Origin: Candidatus Lernaella stagnicola
GTDB taxonomy: Bacteria > Lernaellota > Lernaellaia > Lernaellales > Lernaellaceae
NCBI GenBank assembly: GCA_030765525.1
Contig: JAVCCK010000015.1
Coordinates: 98,734 to 162,733, forward strand
Direction of reading: 5' to 3'
DNA: 64,000 nt
Below are positions 50,108 to 59,217 of the stretch, one piece after another. The notes beneath the pieces are model-generated. The model was not told the DNA's origin, did not search any database, and saw nothing but the letters and a program-made list of their open reading frames with translations. Positions within the stretch are counted from its first letter, which is position 1; every line of letters starts with the position of its first letter. The position numbers and the translations under genes are program-made.

Positions 50108-51256
50108 CTAGCTCCACGAAACATCCACGAATACCGTGTGCGTGTCGTCATTGACGATCACGTAGCCACCGTTGCCGTTTCCGTCGGCGTGAAACAATCG
50201 GAAATGCGTGCCGAATTCCTCGGGCGCCCAAAGCGGTCCGCCGTAGTCCAAATGCGACGGAAACGGATCGGGCGGTTTTTCTTCCAGTCCCGGCGAGGAT
50301 GCCAGCCAGCGGTCAATATCCTCCGGGTCCGCGATGAACCGCAGAAACACCGGGTGTGTAAACATGCTGCCGACAACGGTTCCGTCCAAAGCGCGGGCCG
50401 AGGGTGGTAGCGACGCGAGGCCACCGAAGTCTTGCGCCATCACGATTGCCGCATCGAGGTTGGTCCAGAGATCGGCGTTGCCGATCCCGCCCGCGACCAT
50501 GGCGGATAAAAACACGGCCAGTGCGCCGGCGATGAAGATTGCCAAGGTCGCCAACGTCGGGATCCAGCGTCTTTTGATGCGGGCGTTGAGATTTGCTACG
50601 GCGACCGAGGCCAGACAGAAAATAACCACGGCGAAGAATCCGAGGAGTATTAGGAGGGTCAAGAGTGTCGGATGATTCCAGGCTAAGACGAGGCCCAGCA
50701 CGAGCAATCCGGCGGCGATCGAGATAATCCACACCGGTCGTTCCGTAAGGCTTTGGCGAAACGAGGCCCAGAGAGACGTGGTTGTTTCGTCGGGGCGCGC
50801 GGTGAAAAACATCGCCACAGCGGCTAACGCGAACGCGCCGATCCAAACCCACGGAAATTGGTTAAGCGCGCCCGGCACCGTTTCCCAGCTACCCATTTGA
50901 GCGTAGGCCGCGAGGAAGAAAACGAACCCAGCGCCAAGCGAGGCCAAGGCGCAGCGTAGCGAACTCAGGCTTTTCTTATTCCGTTCGGCTATCACCGCGA
51001 CAAGGGCTACGATGATTGGCGCGTACAATACGCAAAACGGCAAGGCGCAGACAACCTGCAATTTCACGTGCCAGCTAAGCCGCGGGGTTACAATGCCGTC
51101 GCCGAGCAACGGACGAAGAAGGAAAAGCGCAAGCATGTGCGCGGCGAAAATCGCCACACCCACCAGCGGTCCACCGACAAATACCAAGCGCATGGCGCGG
51201 CTGCTTGGGGGACTCACGGTATTCGCGGAGGCGCCGTGTTCTTCGTGATCGGTCAT
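50108..51256 (-). CDS. polytopic membrane protein with soluble C-terminal tail, unknown function
   Basis: A 382-residue protein with about seven membrane segments between residues 25 and 265 (LVFVGGPLVGVAIFAAHML, FVFFLAAYAQ, FPWVWIGAFALAAVAMFF, AAGLLVLGLVLAW). The last 110 residues are soluble, with a DFGGLASLPPSARALDGTVVG stretch and HFRLFHADGNGNGGYVIVN. I do not recognise the family. No strong ribosome-binding site precedes ATG 51256. It lies between the two DUF4185-like paralogues, on the opposite strand. Confidence 0.7.
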   Translation of the reverse strand: MTDHEEHGASANTVSPPSSRAMRLVFVGGPLVGVAIFAAHMLALFLLRPLLGDGIVTPRLSWHVKLQVVCALPFCVLYAPIIVALVAVIAERNKKSLSSLRCALASLGAGFVFFLAAYAQMGSWETVPGALNQFPWVWIGAFALAAVAMFFTARPDETTTSLWASFRQSLTERPVWIISIAAGLLVLGLVLAWNHPTLLTLLILLGFFAVVIFCLASVAVANLNARIKRRWIPTLATLAIFIAGALAVFLSAMVAGGIGNADLWTNLDAAIVMAQDFGGLASLPPSARALDGTVVGSMFTHPVFLRFIADPEDIDRWLASSPGLEEKPPDPFPSHLDYGGPLWAPEEFGTHFRLFHADGNGNGGYVIVNDDTHTVFVDVSWS

Positions 51257-51351
51257 AACGACTTAGACACTCTGTTTCTATCGTTGTTGCGTTTTTCGAC
51301 GAATTTTAGTTTAGCACGCCGGGGCCGGAGCGGCGCTCGCGCGAGCGGCGG

Positions 51352-51882
51352 CTAATTACGGCTGGTGTAGAGTTTCCAGAGGCGCGTGGCTTCGGCCGTA
51401 AAGGCGTCGAAATCGCCCGAAACGACCTTCGCGCGCGGGATCACGTACGCTTGAAACGAGCCCACGAAAAGAAAGGCATGCGTCGAAGTAACGTCGAATC
51501 GATGGACCAAACTCCATTTGGTTTTTCCGCTCGAATGGGGGCTTTCGATCGTAAAGTAGTCGCCGGCCAAGGTGAGAGTTACCGGTTGGCCGAACATCGG
51601 GTTTTCCGCTTTGCGAAACAAAAAGCGATTCAGAAGGGGGGACAAAAACCGTGTTAGTAGCCAAAGCAACACGGCCCAGATCGCAATCCCGAACACGCCC
51701 ACGACCATATAGGCCCAAAATGGTGCCTGGGATTCTTCGCCGGGCCAGGCGGCCGAAAACACGACCGCGGCGCCAATCAGCAGCACAGCGCGACGCGCCC
51801 AACGATATCGAGACGACGAGACGGCGATTCGTCTGGACAGCGCGGACACATCGCTCACATCGAACGAGTACGTAATATTCAT
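51352..51882 (-). CDS. YcxB-like membrane protein
   Basis: A 176-residue protein with GGAG before ATG 51882. Two membrane segments at about 32-48 and 55-80 are followed by a PH-like C-terminal domain: VTLTLAGDYFTIESPHSSG, then AFLFVGSFQAYVIPRAKVVSGDFDAF. The 'YVIPR' block and two-segment architecture are typical of the YcxB-like family, of unknown function. It is the first gene of a minus-strand pair with the polytopic protein. Confidence 0.75.
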   Translation of the reverse strand: MNITYSFDVSDVSALSRRIAVSSSRYRWARRAVLLIGAAVVFSAAWPGEESQAPFWAYMVVGVFGIAIWAVLLWLLTRFLSPLLNRFLFRKAENPMFGQPVTLTLAGDYFTIESPHSSGKTKWSLVHRFDVTSTHAFLFVGSFQAYVIPRAKVVSGDFDAFTAEATRLWKLYTSRN

Positions 51883-51991
51883 GGGCGCTCCTTTATTTCG
51901 AGGGGGTACGCCGTCGGTCAGTCCGTTCGCTCACATGTCATACTCGAAATTCGGCGAGTTTGCAGCTACAATCATTAGGTTGGGAGTTGAG

Positions 51992-53290
51992 ATGAAAACC
52001 TATTCAACGCTACAGGTCTTGGTCGCACTCTGCCTTTTTTTGGCTTTTGTCGCTTGCGGTTCGGGCGGCGATGACGACGGCAATTCCTCCGTCGGTGCCG
52101 ATGATGACGACGATGATAACAACGATGATGACAACGACGATGACGACAATAATGACAATAACGACGATAATGACGACAACGACAATGACGACAACGACAA
52201 TGACGACGACGACACGGCGCCCGTGCCTTCTTATCCCATCTTGAACGTCGACGCAGCCGACGGCACCGAATTCAAACTAGTCAACCGTTGGGTCCCGGGA
52301 TCCACCGGTGATCTCTGGGCCAACGCCTGGGGTCCTGACGATCGGCTTTACACCGCCAACGGCGACGGCTTCGGATTCGGCCGCGTATTCGGCGAAGTGG
52401 TTCTCAACGTGGTCGAAGGTGAGCCGCCGAACTTGGAGGGACAGGCTATTCCGGGAGCGTACGGTGCCTACGTTGCCGCCAAATGGGGGCCGGAGCATTG
52501 GAAGTACTCCCGCAAGCCAACCGGTTTGGTGTGTGTCGACGGCAACCTCTACATGTTCTACCAAAACCTGGCTAATTTCCTGACCGAAGAACCTTTTGGC
52601 GACGCGCCACACGGTTCGATTTCCGTCACGCCGGATTTGGGCGAAACGTGGTACGTGGATCGCTCGCAGCCGATGTTCACCGACCACGTGTTCACGACCG
52701 GTTTTTTTCTCGATTACGGCAAGTGCCAGCAGCACGCGGTGGACGAGTACACGTATGTATACGGTTTGGATTACAACTGGCGTTTCGCGGAGGATTTCGA
52801 CCAAACCAAACTCTTTTTGGCCCGCGTGCCCAGCGACAGCATTCTTAACCGCGAAGATTGGGAGTTTGTCGCGGGTTTCGATGGCGACGCGCCGATTTGG
52901 TCGGCCGACATCGAAGACAAAGTGCCGGTGATCGAAGACGACACGCTGTACACGCACGACTACAGCGGCATCGGCCAGGGATCCGTGATCTTTCTGCCGG
53001 AACTGAACCGCTACCTTTACAGCACCCGCGCCGTGTACGAGTGGATCTTCTACGAAGCGCCGCAACCGTGGGGGCCGTGGACGAAAATCACCGTGCAATC
53101 CTGGACCGGCGGCTGGACCGAAACCTTCCACCCCGGTTATCCGGCGATCTTTGCCTCACGGTATCTGGACGGCGACAGTCGCGGTGGCTGGCTGATCAGT
53201 TCACTATCTGATAGTTGGTTCGACGGCACTTACTACAGTATGTGCTGGCGTCGGTTCGACCTCGAGGTCAGCGAAACTCCGGAATACTGA
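51992..53290 (+). CDS. poly-Asp lipoprotein, DUF4185-like, paralogue B
   Basis: A 432-residue lipoprotein; ATG 51992 follows GGGAG and gives a signal peptide ending in LAFVAC, then a mixed Asp/Asn stretch. The domain matches paralogue A throughout: TGDLWANAWGPDDRLYTANG, YMFYQNLANFL, HVFTTGFFLDYGKCQQ, DYNWRFAEDFDQTKLF and SGIGQGSVIFLPELNRYLYS. The divergence is large enough that the duplication is old. Both lie in the same orientation, separated by the minus-strand pair. Confidence 0.8.
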   Translation: MKTYSTLQVLVALCLFLAFVACGSGGDDDGNSSVGADDDDDDNNDDDNDDDDNNDNNDDNDDNDNDDNDNDDDDTAPVPSYPILNVDAADGTEFKLVNRWVPGSTGDLWANAWGPDDRLYTANGDGFGFGRVFGEVVLNVVEGEPPNLEGQAIPGAYGAYVAAKWGPEHWKYSRKPTGLVCVDGNLYMFYQNLANFLTEEPFGDAPHGSISVTPDLGETWYVDRSQPMFTDHVFTTGFFLDYGKCQQHAVDEYTYVYGLDYNWRFAEDFDQTKLFLARVPSDSILNREDWEFVAGFDGDAPIWSADIEDKVPVIEDDTLYTHDYSGIGQGSVIFLPELNRYLYSTRAVYEWIFYEAPQPWGPWTKITVQSWTGGWTETFHPGYPAIFASRYLDGDSRGGWLISSLSDSWFDGTYYSMCWRRFDLEVSETPEY

Positions 53291-53295
53291 ACAAC

Positions 53296-54837
53296 CTAGT
53301 TCTCGAACGCGGGCAGGGGCGGAGGCGGTGCGCCCTCGGGCACGCAAACCAGAAGTTCCTCCCGGATTTCGCACGTGCCGGTTAACGTGCCTTCCGGCGC
53401 CTCGAATTCGCAATCGTCACCTTCGTCCTTGTCGTTGCAGGCGTCGATGGCTTCTTGCGGCGGCTCACCCGGCGGCGTCGAGTCATCGTCGTTGTCGTCG
53501 TTATCGTCGTTGTTATCGTCATCATCGTCGTCACCAACACCGGCGTTCGGGTCGTCACATACGCAACGGACGTAGTTGAAGATGCGTATCGCGTCGCCCT
53601 GGGGACCGTGGCCCTCCGGGTAGTCGGCCGGATCGCCTTCTTTCGGATCGCTGCGTTGGGCGCCCGCGCCGTGTACGTCAATCCAATTGCCATCCATGTA
53701 TCCGAGGGCTCTGCCGAACGCGACGTAGACGGCGTTGGCACCGTCGTGATCCGTCGTGAAATTCGCGTGCGTCGTGCTGGTCCAGAAGAACGGAAAGTCG
53801 GTTTGCCCGGCCTCGTTGGTGATGCTTGAGACATTGAAAACCGGGTCGGTCGCCGCGGATGAGGTAGTATCCGGCGAGCGATCGTAATCGACGATGCTCT
53901 GCAGTTCCTTGGCATTGGGCAAACGCCAATCATCGCGATCGCCAAGTTCGAGATCCTCGCAGTAGGCGAGGGCGTCTTCCCACACCATGCCCTGTTGGCT
54001 GTCGTCTTGCTGCCATATGAGGCCGGTCGCGTCGTCGGCCACGGTGTCGTTGCCGTTGTCATGGAAGCTGTTGGCGCCATACGCGCCGGTATCACGCACG
54101 TAAATCGTGAAGTAACCGCTGGGCGAATTGGCGGTGGGGTAGCACTTGATGCGTCCGTCGGCGAAGTTGACGCCGAAAAAGCACTCGTTGCCGCCCATCA
54201 CGGTGGCGACGTACGTGCTGCTGGTCACCCACTGTGAGTCGATGATCCGCTGCCCGCTGCCGGTGTCGCCGTATGCGAAAGAGAAGGCCTCGTCGTCTAT
54301 GAAGGGCACCAGGCCGGAGGTGTCGCTTCCCTCGTACCCGCTGGGATCGACGCCGCTGAAGAGAATCAGGGAATACAGTTCTTTGATCGTCGGCAGGCGC
54401 CAATCGTCGTAACCGGCGAGTGAGAAACTCTCCGCACCCGCAGCGGCCTCACCAAACGACATCTTGTCGCCGGGGTCCTGCTGCCACATCAAGCCGGTGA
54501 CCAGGTCGGTGACGGTGCCGTCGCCGTTATCCTCGTACGCGGGCTGAGGGCCGTCGACCTGCGCGTCCTGGCCGAAGAACGAGCCGTTTGCCGATGGACA
54601 ACCTATGGCGCTCGCATTGCCGTAGCACGTTGTCTGGTTGGTATCGACAATGGGGTAATCGTATTCTGCGGCGTCGTCGTCATTATCGTTATTGTCGTCA
54701 TCACCGGCGGTGTCGTCGTCATTGTCGTTATTGTCGTCATCATCGGCGGTGTCGTCATCGTCGTCGCCGCAGGCGCCGGCCAACAAAAGCGCCGGAATCA
54801 ACAGTAGTGCCATCCAAAACCATGCCGTTCGTTTCAT
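53296..54837 (-). CDS. poly-Asp lipoprotein with two Lcl (DUF1566) domains
   Basis: A 513-residue lipoprotein; AGGAG lies before ATG 54837. Lipobox ALLLAGAC is followed by about 45 residues of Asp/Asn with Thr-Ala spacers. Two Lcl domains follow, each with the DxxTGLxW...DWRLPxxKEL signature: DLVTGLMWQQ with DDWRLPTIKELYSL, and DDATGLIWQQ with DDWRLPNAKELQSI. A second Asp/Asn stretch and an EPPQEAIDAC Cys-rich tail close the protein. Function of Lcl domains is unknown, though they occur in secreted proteins and have been linked to chitin or carbohydrate-active contexts. A single-domain relative is at 16.6 kb. Confidence 0.82.
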   Translation of the reverse strand: MKRTAWFWMALLLIPALLLAGACGDDDDDTADDDDNNDNDDDTAGDDDNNDNDDDAAEYDYPIVDTNQTTCYGNASAIGCPSANGSFFGQDAQVDGPQPAYEDNGDGTVTDLVTGLMWQQDPGDKMSFGEAAAGAESFSLAGYDDWRLPTIKELYSLILFSGVDPSGYEGSDTSGLVPFIDDEAFSFAYGDTGSGQRIIDSQWVTSSTYVATVMGGNECFFGVNFADGRIKCYPTANSPSGYFTIYVRDTGAYGANSFHDNGNDTVADDATGLIWQQDDSQQGMVWEDALAYCEDLELGDRDDWRLPNAKELQSIVDYDRSPDTTSSAATDPVFNVSSITNEAGQTDFPFFWTSTTHANFTTDHDGANAVYVAFGRALGYMDGNWIDVHGAGAQRSDPKEGDPADYPEGHGPQGDAIRIFNYVRCVCDDPNAGVGDDDDDDNNDDNDDNDDDSTPPGEPPQEAIDACNDKDEGDDCEFEAPEGTLTGTCEIREELLVCVPEGAPPPPLPAFEN

Positions 54838-55072
54838 GCGTGTATCTCCTAAAGCTTGCCGTTCCCGATTCGACTGCAAATCAATTTACTCGACCATCGT
54901 AAAGCTTTTGTCACGCGAAAGGGCCTATTTGTAAAGATTCGGTAAAACAGGGCGGTCATCATGAGACGGAATTTCATCGATTTGACAAAGAGAGAGGCTG
55001 CTTTGTAGATTTCTGTATTCGTTTGGTTTTTTTAGAAAAAGCGCAACTCTTTTATGAAGATTTGGAAACGTC

Positions 55073-55756
55073 ATGTTCGATTATCGAAATGTGGTTGCCG
55101 TTTTCGTATTCTTTGGCTTTAACCTGTTCGGGCTGGCGTCGTGTACGACTTATTCCAATTTGACGACCGCCAAAACGCTGGAACGCGGTGAATTCGAACT
55201 CGGCGTGATCGGATCCGGCCACTTCGTGGGGGACAGCACTTTTTACGGCGCCGGGGTGAGCGGTCGCGCCGGCCTCAACCCGTGGCTTGACCTCGGGGGC
55301 AAGATCGAAACGAATTTCATGCCCGGCGGCGGCTACAATCCGTACGCGACGGTGACGACCGCGGACCTGAAATTCGGGCTGCTCGACGAAGAGAACAAAC
55401 CTCTCTCGCTGGCGTTGATGCCGGGCGTAAGCATTGGCCTGATCAATTCGAACCTGATGACGACTTTGTTGGTAAGCCGTCGTTTCGGCCGCTGGGAACC
55501 GGTCTTTGCATACCGTCCGCAGGCGATCTATTTCTACGGCATGAAACTCGAAGATGACGATGACGACGACGATGGTGACGACGACGATCTGCTCTTGATC
55601 TCACCGGGGTGGGGTCTTCAGAACGACCTGTTCGTGGGTTGCCGCATCCAGGTCGCCGGACCGTTTCACGTCTTCCCCGAATTCGGCGCGAGCATCAATC
55701 AAGTCGGTAACGCGATGTTCCACGTCAACGTGGGCCTGCAGTTTGTGTTCAAATAG
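55073..55756 (+). CDS. outer-membrane beta-barrel-like protein with an Asp-rich loop
   Basis: A 227-residue protein. The N-terminus VFFGFNLFGLASCTT gives a possible lipobox at Cys. The rest alternates hydrophobic residues and Gly (GEFELGVIGSGHF, GVSGRAGLNPWLDLGGKIE) and ends in VNVGLQFVFK with C-terminal aromatic Phe, as in small transmembrane barrels. Residues 161-173 are an Asp run (EDDDDDDD then GDDDD) set between two predicted strands. The Asp insertion resembles the lipoprotein stalks, but here it is internal, probably in an exposed loop. Exact family not recognised. Confidence 0.68.
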   Translation: MFDYRNVVAVFVFFGFNLFGLASCTTYSNLTTAKTLERGEFELGVIGSGHFVGDSTFYGAGVSGRAGLNPWLDLGGKIETNFMPGGGYNPYATVTTADLKFGLLDEENKPLSLALMPGVSIGLINSNLMTTLLVSRRFGRWEPVFAYRPQAIYFYGMKLEDDDDDDDGDDDDLLLISPGWGLQNDLFVGCRIQVAGPFHVFPEFGASINQVGNAMFHVNVGLQFVFK

Positions 55757-55982
55757 GGTGATCACCAGGTTGACGGCCGGCATGTCGGTTCCTCGAATCC
55801 TGACCATTGCGTGACCTAATCCGAACAGCTTGCGAAGAAATGGAAGCGGGTCGCCGCTGCCCCTTTTTTTGTCGGGGTTGGCCGGTTAACCTTTGTGCGG
55901 CTCGGTGGCCGCGATTCCGAGGCCGCAACACGCGGCGGGATTGCCGGTTTCCGGTAACTGCCAACGAAACGTAGGACGGTTT

Positions 55983-57176
55983 ATGCGCCCGCGAAATTCA
56001 TCAGCCTCTGATCGACCGCCCCTTTTCACGCGGCTTTTTTTGGCGGTGACATTCTCCAACCTCTTTCTCGCCTCGTCCTTTTTCGCTTTGATGCCGACAT
56101 TGCCGCTGTATATGCGCAATGTTTTCGGCTTCGACAACAGCCAGATCGGCATGGTGATCGCCGTGTTTTCGATCGCCGGATTGTTGGTGCGACCCTTTGC
56201 CGGTTACTTGCTGGACTCCCTACCGCGTTTCGCCGTGTTCATGACGGCGTTCGTTCTAATTTCCGCTCTGTATGGTGCGTACGCGCTGGCCGGCGGCATG
56301 ATCGGCCTGATTTGTGTGCGGCTGTTGCACGGCGGCACCTGGGCGACCGTTACCACGGCGACCTCGACAATGGTGGTGGATATTCTTCCGGTTCAGCGCC
56401 GGGGGGAGGGGATCGGTATCTTTGCCTTGGCGTTTCCGCTGGCCACGGCGATCGGACCGGTGATCGGGCTGGCGATCATGGCGCAGTGGGGATCGACCGT
56501 CTTGTTTGTGGCGTTATCGCTGATTTCATTTGTCGGGCTCGGCGTCGGTGTGATGACCCGGGGCGCGCCGTCGCCGGAGAAACCGCGGCCGTTTCGCATC
56601 GCCGACTTGTTGTTGAAAAAGGCGCTGCCCGTGTCGATCACAATGTTGTTTCTCACCTTCCCGTACGGTGGCGCGCTGGTTTTCGCCAGTCTGTATGCGG
56701 CCGAAAAAGACCTGGGCTCGTCCGGCCCGTTTTTCGTCGTCTTTTCGGTCTGCCTGATTTTGGCGCGCGTGCTGTTTGGACGCGGCTTCGATCGCGGTCA
56801 GATCCGCGGGCCGGTTGTCGGGGCGATGGCGCTTTTTGCGGCCGGGCTGTTTTGGCTCAGTTTCGTGGGCAACGCGTGGCAGTTCGCGATGGCGGGCGGC
56901 ATGATCGGCTTCGGCTTCGGTATCATCATGCCGCTTCTGCAAACCATGGCCAACAGCGTGGCCAAGCCCAACGAGCGCGGCGCCGCGAACTCGACCTTTT
57001 TTATCAGCTTCGACCTGGGCATCGGCGTGGGCAGTTACATCACCGGTTTCTGGGCCAAGCAGACGAGCTTGGAGAACGTGTATCTGTTCTCCTGGAGCTT
57101 CATTGTGCTGGGGCTGGCGGTCTTCCTACTGTGGGCCTATCCCTATTGGCGGCGCTTGCGGCCTCAAGTCGGTTGA
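55983..57176 (+). CDS. MFS transporter
   Basis: A 397-residue protein with twelve predicted membrane segments. ATG 55983 is chosen because AGGA lies upstream and the protein then begins with a short basic tail. The first half has LPLYMRNVFGFDNSQIGMV and GLLVRPFAGYLLD, the loop 2-3 motif of the major facilitator superfamily. The second half repeats it weakly (LARVLFGRGFDRGQIRG). The sequence resembles the drug or sugar efflux type. The transported substrate is unknown. The gene is followed at 57186 by a palindrome GGTGTCCGGACACC and then by the left repeat of the island. Confidence 0.9.
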   Translation: MRPRNSSASDRPPLFTRLFLAVTFSNLFLASSFFALMPTLPLYMRNVFGFDNSQIGMVIAVFSIAGLLVRPFAGYLLDSLPRFAVFMTAFVLISALYGAYALAGGMIGLICVRLLHGGTWATVTTATSTMVVDILPVQRRGEGIGIFALAFPLATAIGPVIGLAIMAQWGSTVLFVALSLISFVGLGVGVMTRGAPSPEKPRPFRIADLLLKKALPVSITMLFLTFPYGGALVFASLYAAEKDLGSSGPFFVVFSVCLILARVLFGRGFDRGQIRGPVVGAMALFAAGLFWLSFVGNAWQFAMAGGMIGFGFGIIMPLLQTMANSVAKPNERGAANSTFFISFDLGIGVGSYITGFWAKQTSLENVYLFSWSFIVLGLAVFLLWAYPYWRRLRPQVG

Positions 57177-57217
57177 ACGGGCTTGGTGTCCGGACACCGG
57201 GGCAGGGCCCACCTATC

Positions 57218-57254
57218 CACCGGCCGTTGTCCTTTGTGATTGTGGTCTACAGTA
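57218..57254 (+). repeat. left direct repeat of the RiPP island (tRNA-Asn 5' flank copy)
   Basis: 37 bp with 34 matches to 61966-62002. It covers about 28 bp of sequence that precedes the tRNA-Asn-like unit at the right side, plus the first nine bases of that tRNA (TCTACAGTA here, TCCACAGTA at the right). After it the two sides diverge completely. Its position between the MFS gene and the last gene of the operon marks the left edge of an inserted segment. Confidence 0.8.
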
Positions 57255-57274
57255 GTATGGAGACAGATGTCCGA

Positions 57275-58330
57275 CTAAGTTCGTAGATGTTTCGTAGCTT
57301 TCTTCTGGTCCCACGCTTCGGCAAACCACCCCTCGCCGTATGAACTCTGGTGGGGATGGAGCCGAACGTCGGCGGGAATTAAGAGGAATCCGGAACGCGA
57401 CCGAATCGCGTCTTTCCTGCGAATGCGGATATCTAGCGAAACCTTTTTCGAAAGTTTTTTCGGAATTGGAAACTCTGCAAGCGTGCAAAAGAGTAATGGT
57501 CCAGTTTCGTCAGTAGGTGAAACACTGGAAACGAATCGCGAAAGTAAGTCAAGAAGCGAATAAAGCATGAAAGAGCCAGTCTTTCGCTCTTTCGTTATAA
57601 AGTCAGTTATGAATGAGGTATCGAGATCCATTTCGTAAACATCTTTTTCACGGTCGATACGAAATTTGCCGGTTGCAAACACGTTGGCCGTTGGCTCTGA
57701 ATCGGCCACCTCAGCTACAACCGGGTTCTCCGGAATCTCCAGCGCTTGAAACTCAAAGCGTCTTTTTCCACTGGTTACAATCACACCCTGCACTATACAG
57801 CGTTCTGCTTGCTCCAGGGAGCGCCTGCCGGCATCCACGACCAATATTCTCACTTCGGTTCTACACACCTTTCGCCAAGTAATTCGTTCAATCTCTACAA
57901 GACGTTCATCGCTTTTCAGCAGGGTCTCTGCGGCAACGGCGACATGATAGGCAATGATCGGTCCATGAATATGGTCTGAACTTAGCGGGCAATGAAAAAG
58001 ACTTCCAATGCAAGAAATATACGAGTCTCCATCGGAATCGATATCCGTAATATCCAATTTCTTCTCCTGAGCGGGAACAAAAAAGTGATTCATACCGAAT
58101 TTGGCCGCTAATGAACGCTGATATAGTTTTATTTCACAAATTCTGGACTCGAGCTCATAAATCCGGACAAACGCCTTAGTATCTACTTCTTTCATCGCGT
58201 AGATATCCTTGAGCCTTGAGTATAGATACGGTATCAATTCTCGGTTAAGTTGCTCGCATATGTCGCGCGCTTGTTGAATATTCAGCTTGGAGTGATCGGG
58301 CAGCGGCGCGTAAATATCAATAGTTTTCAT
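57275..58330 (-). CDS. RiPP-cluster protein of unknown family, paralogue B
   Basis: A 351-residue protein. ATG 58330 overlaps the previous stop as ATGA. The N-terminal 95 residues are helical and absent from paralogue A. From about 100 on it follows paralogue A: SCIGSLFHCPLSSDHIHGPI and VAAETLL, then RRSLEQAERC and a strand-rich C-terminus (VSLDIRIRRKDAI). The HGP-(x)n-AAE.LL pattern and following strands faintly resemble hotdog-fold enzymes such as AfsA, but this needs profile comparison. The pair may modify, bind or export the peptide. No membrane segment or signal peptide. Confidence 0.7.
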   Translation of the reverse strand: MKTIDIYAPLPDHSKLNIQQARDICEQLNRELIPYLYSRLKDIYAMKEVDTKAFVRIYELESRICEIKLYQRSLAAKFGMNHFFVPAQEKKLDITDIDSDGDSYISCIGSLFHCPLSSDHIHGPIIAYHVAVAAETLLKSDERLVEIERITWRKVCRTEVRILVVDAGRRSLEQAERCIVQGVIVTSGKRRFEFQALEIPENPVVAEVADSEPTANVFATGKFRIDREKDVYEMDLDTSFITDFITKERKTGSFMLYSLLDLLSRFVSSVSPTDETGPLLFCTLAEFPIPKKLSKKVSLDIRIRRKDAIRSRSGFLLIPADVRLHPHQSSYGEGWFAEAWDQKKATKHLRT

Positions 58331-59217
58331 TGTGTATTTTGTTTCGTTAGATTTGTTATAACGTCGATCGATTGCGTACCAAAGAAAGTTGCAAACATAG
58401 TCGACAACTCACTTCCAGAGTGAGCCAGGGTTACTGCGAAGGTAATACGCGTTAGCCCGCTCCTGGATATTGTCTTAACACCGTTGAGCCTATGTACTTG
58501 TATTACGGCGTCGTTGCTTAAAATGTCTCTTAAGTCTACGAATATTGTAATGTTTTTAACTTCCCCTGCAAGAAGAAACCAGCTTTTGGTTTTTTGAAAG
58601 CCGTTCTGGAAATTAATTAGAATGTTCATAGCAAGATCAAAGTAGACATATAGGGACATTGCTCTATCGTCTAGATCGCAGTTGGCGTGCTTTTTCATGG
58701 CATTGGGATTCAAAAAAATCATGCATTCATCATTTGAACCGCGCAATCGTAAGGGAATCAGTGGTTCAACAGCGATCCGGTTGATGCCGGCAGTGCGGTC
58801 AATCCGGTCGCCAGGCAAGGAAGCACAATAGAATGCCAGACGGCGTCCATAATTGGTCTTGAGCATTCCAACGACTGAAAAATCCGTCGAAGAGTAAAAG
58901 CCTGACTGCGTCTCGTCGGCGACAATGATTTTTATATTTTCATGCATAAGCTTCGTATATCGGATGTTTAATACGGTATCAATTCTTTCGCCGTCGGCCA
59001 GAATTTGTTCGGCAGCGGTGATAACGTATCGGAGAAGAATGGGCCCATGGACAAAGGATGAGCTCGACGGACAAAAGTAAAGAGCAGTATTACAGGAAAT
59101 TGTTTTTTGCGAATCTATATCGATGTCCCTTAGAACGACTTGTTGCATGGATCCTGGCAGGCCTTCATTTTCAACCGGTTTTTGATCGCGATCAGTTATC
59201 GGTAAGGTTGAATTCAA
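58327..59217 (-). CDS. RiPP-cluster protein of unknown family, paralogue A
   Basis: A 296-residue protein. The start is a TTG at 59217 that overlaps the maturase stop (TTGA); ATG 59148 with AGGA upstream is an alternative that would drop 23 residues. The conserved block CNTALYFCPSSSSFVHGPI is followed by VITAAEQIL and later YVYFDLAMNILINF. It shares these with paralogue B, in which the corresponding Cys-x6-Cys-Pro-x-Ser-Ser and His-Gly-Pro are kept. Conserved Cys, Ser and His could be catalytic or metal-binding. No known family was recognised. Confidence 0.7.
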   Translation of the reverse strand: MNSTLPITDRDQKPVENEGLPGSMQQVVLRDIDIDSQKTISCNTALYFCPSSSSFVHGPILLRYVITAAEQILADGERIDTVLNIRYTKLMHENIKIIVADETQSGFYSSTDFSVVGMLKTNYGRRLAFYCASLPGDRIDRTAGINRIAVEPLIPLRLRGSNDECMIFLNPNAMKKHANCDLDDRAMSLYVYFDLAMNILINFQNGFQKTKSWFLLAGEVKNITIFVDLRDILSNDAVIQVHRLNGVKTISRSGLTRITFAVTLAHSGSELSTMFATFFGTQSIDVITNLTKQNTQ

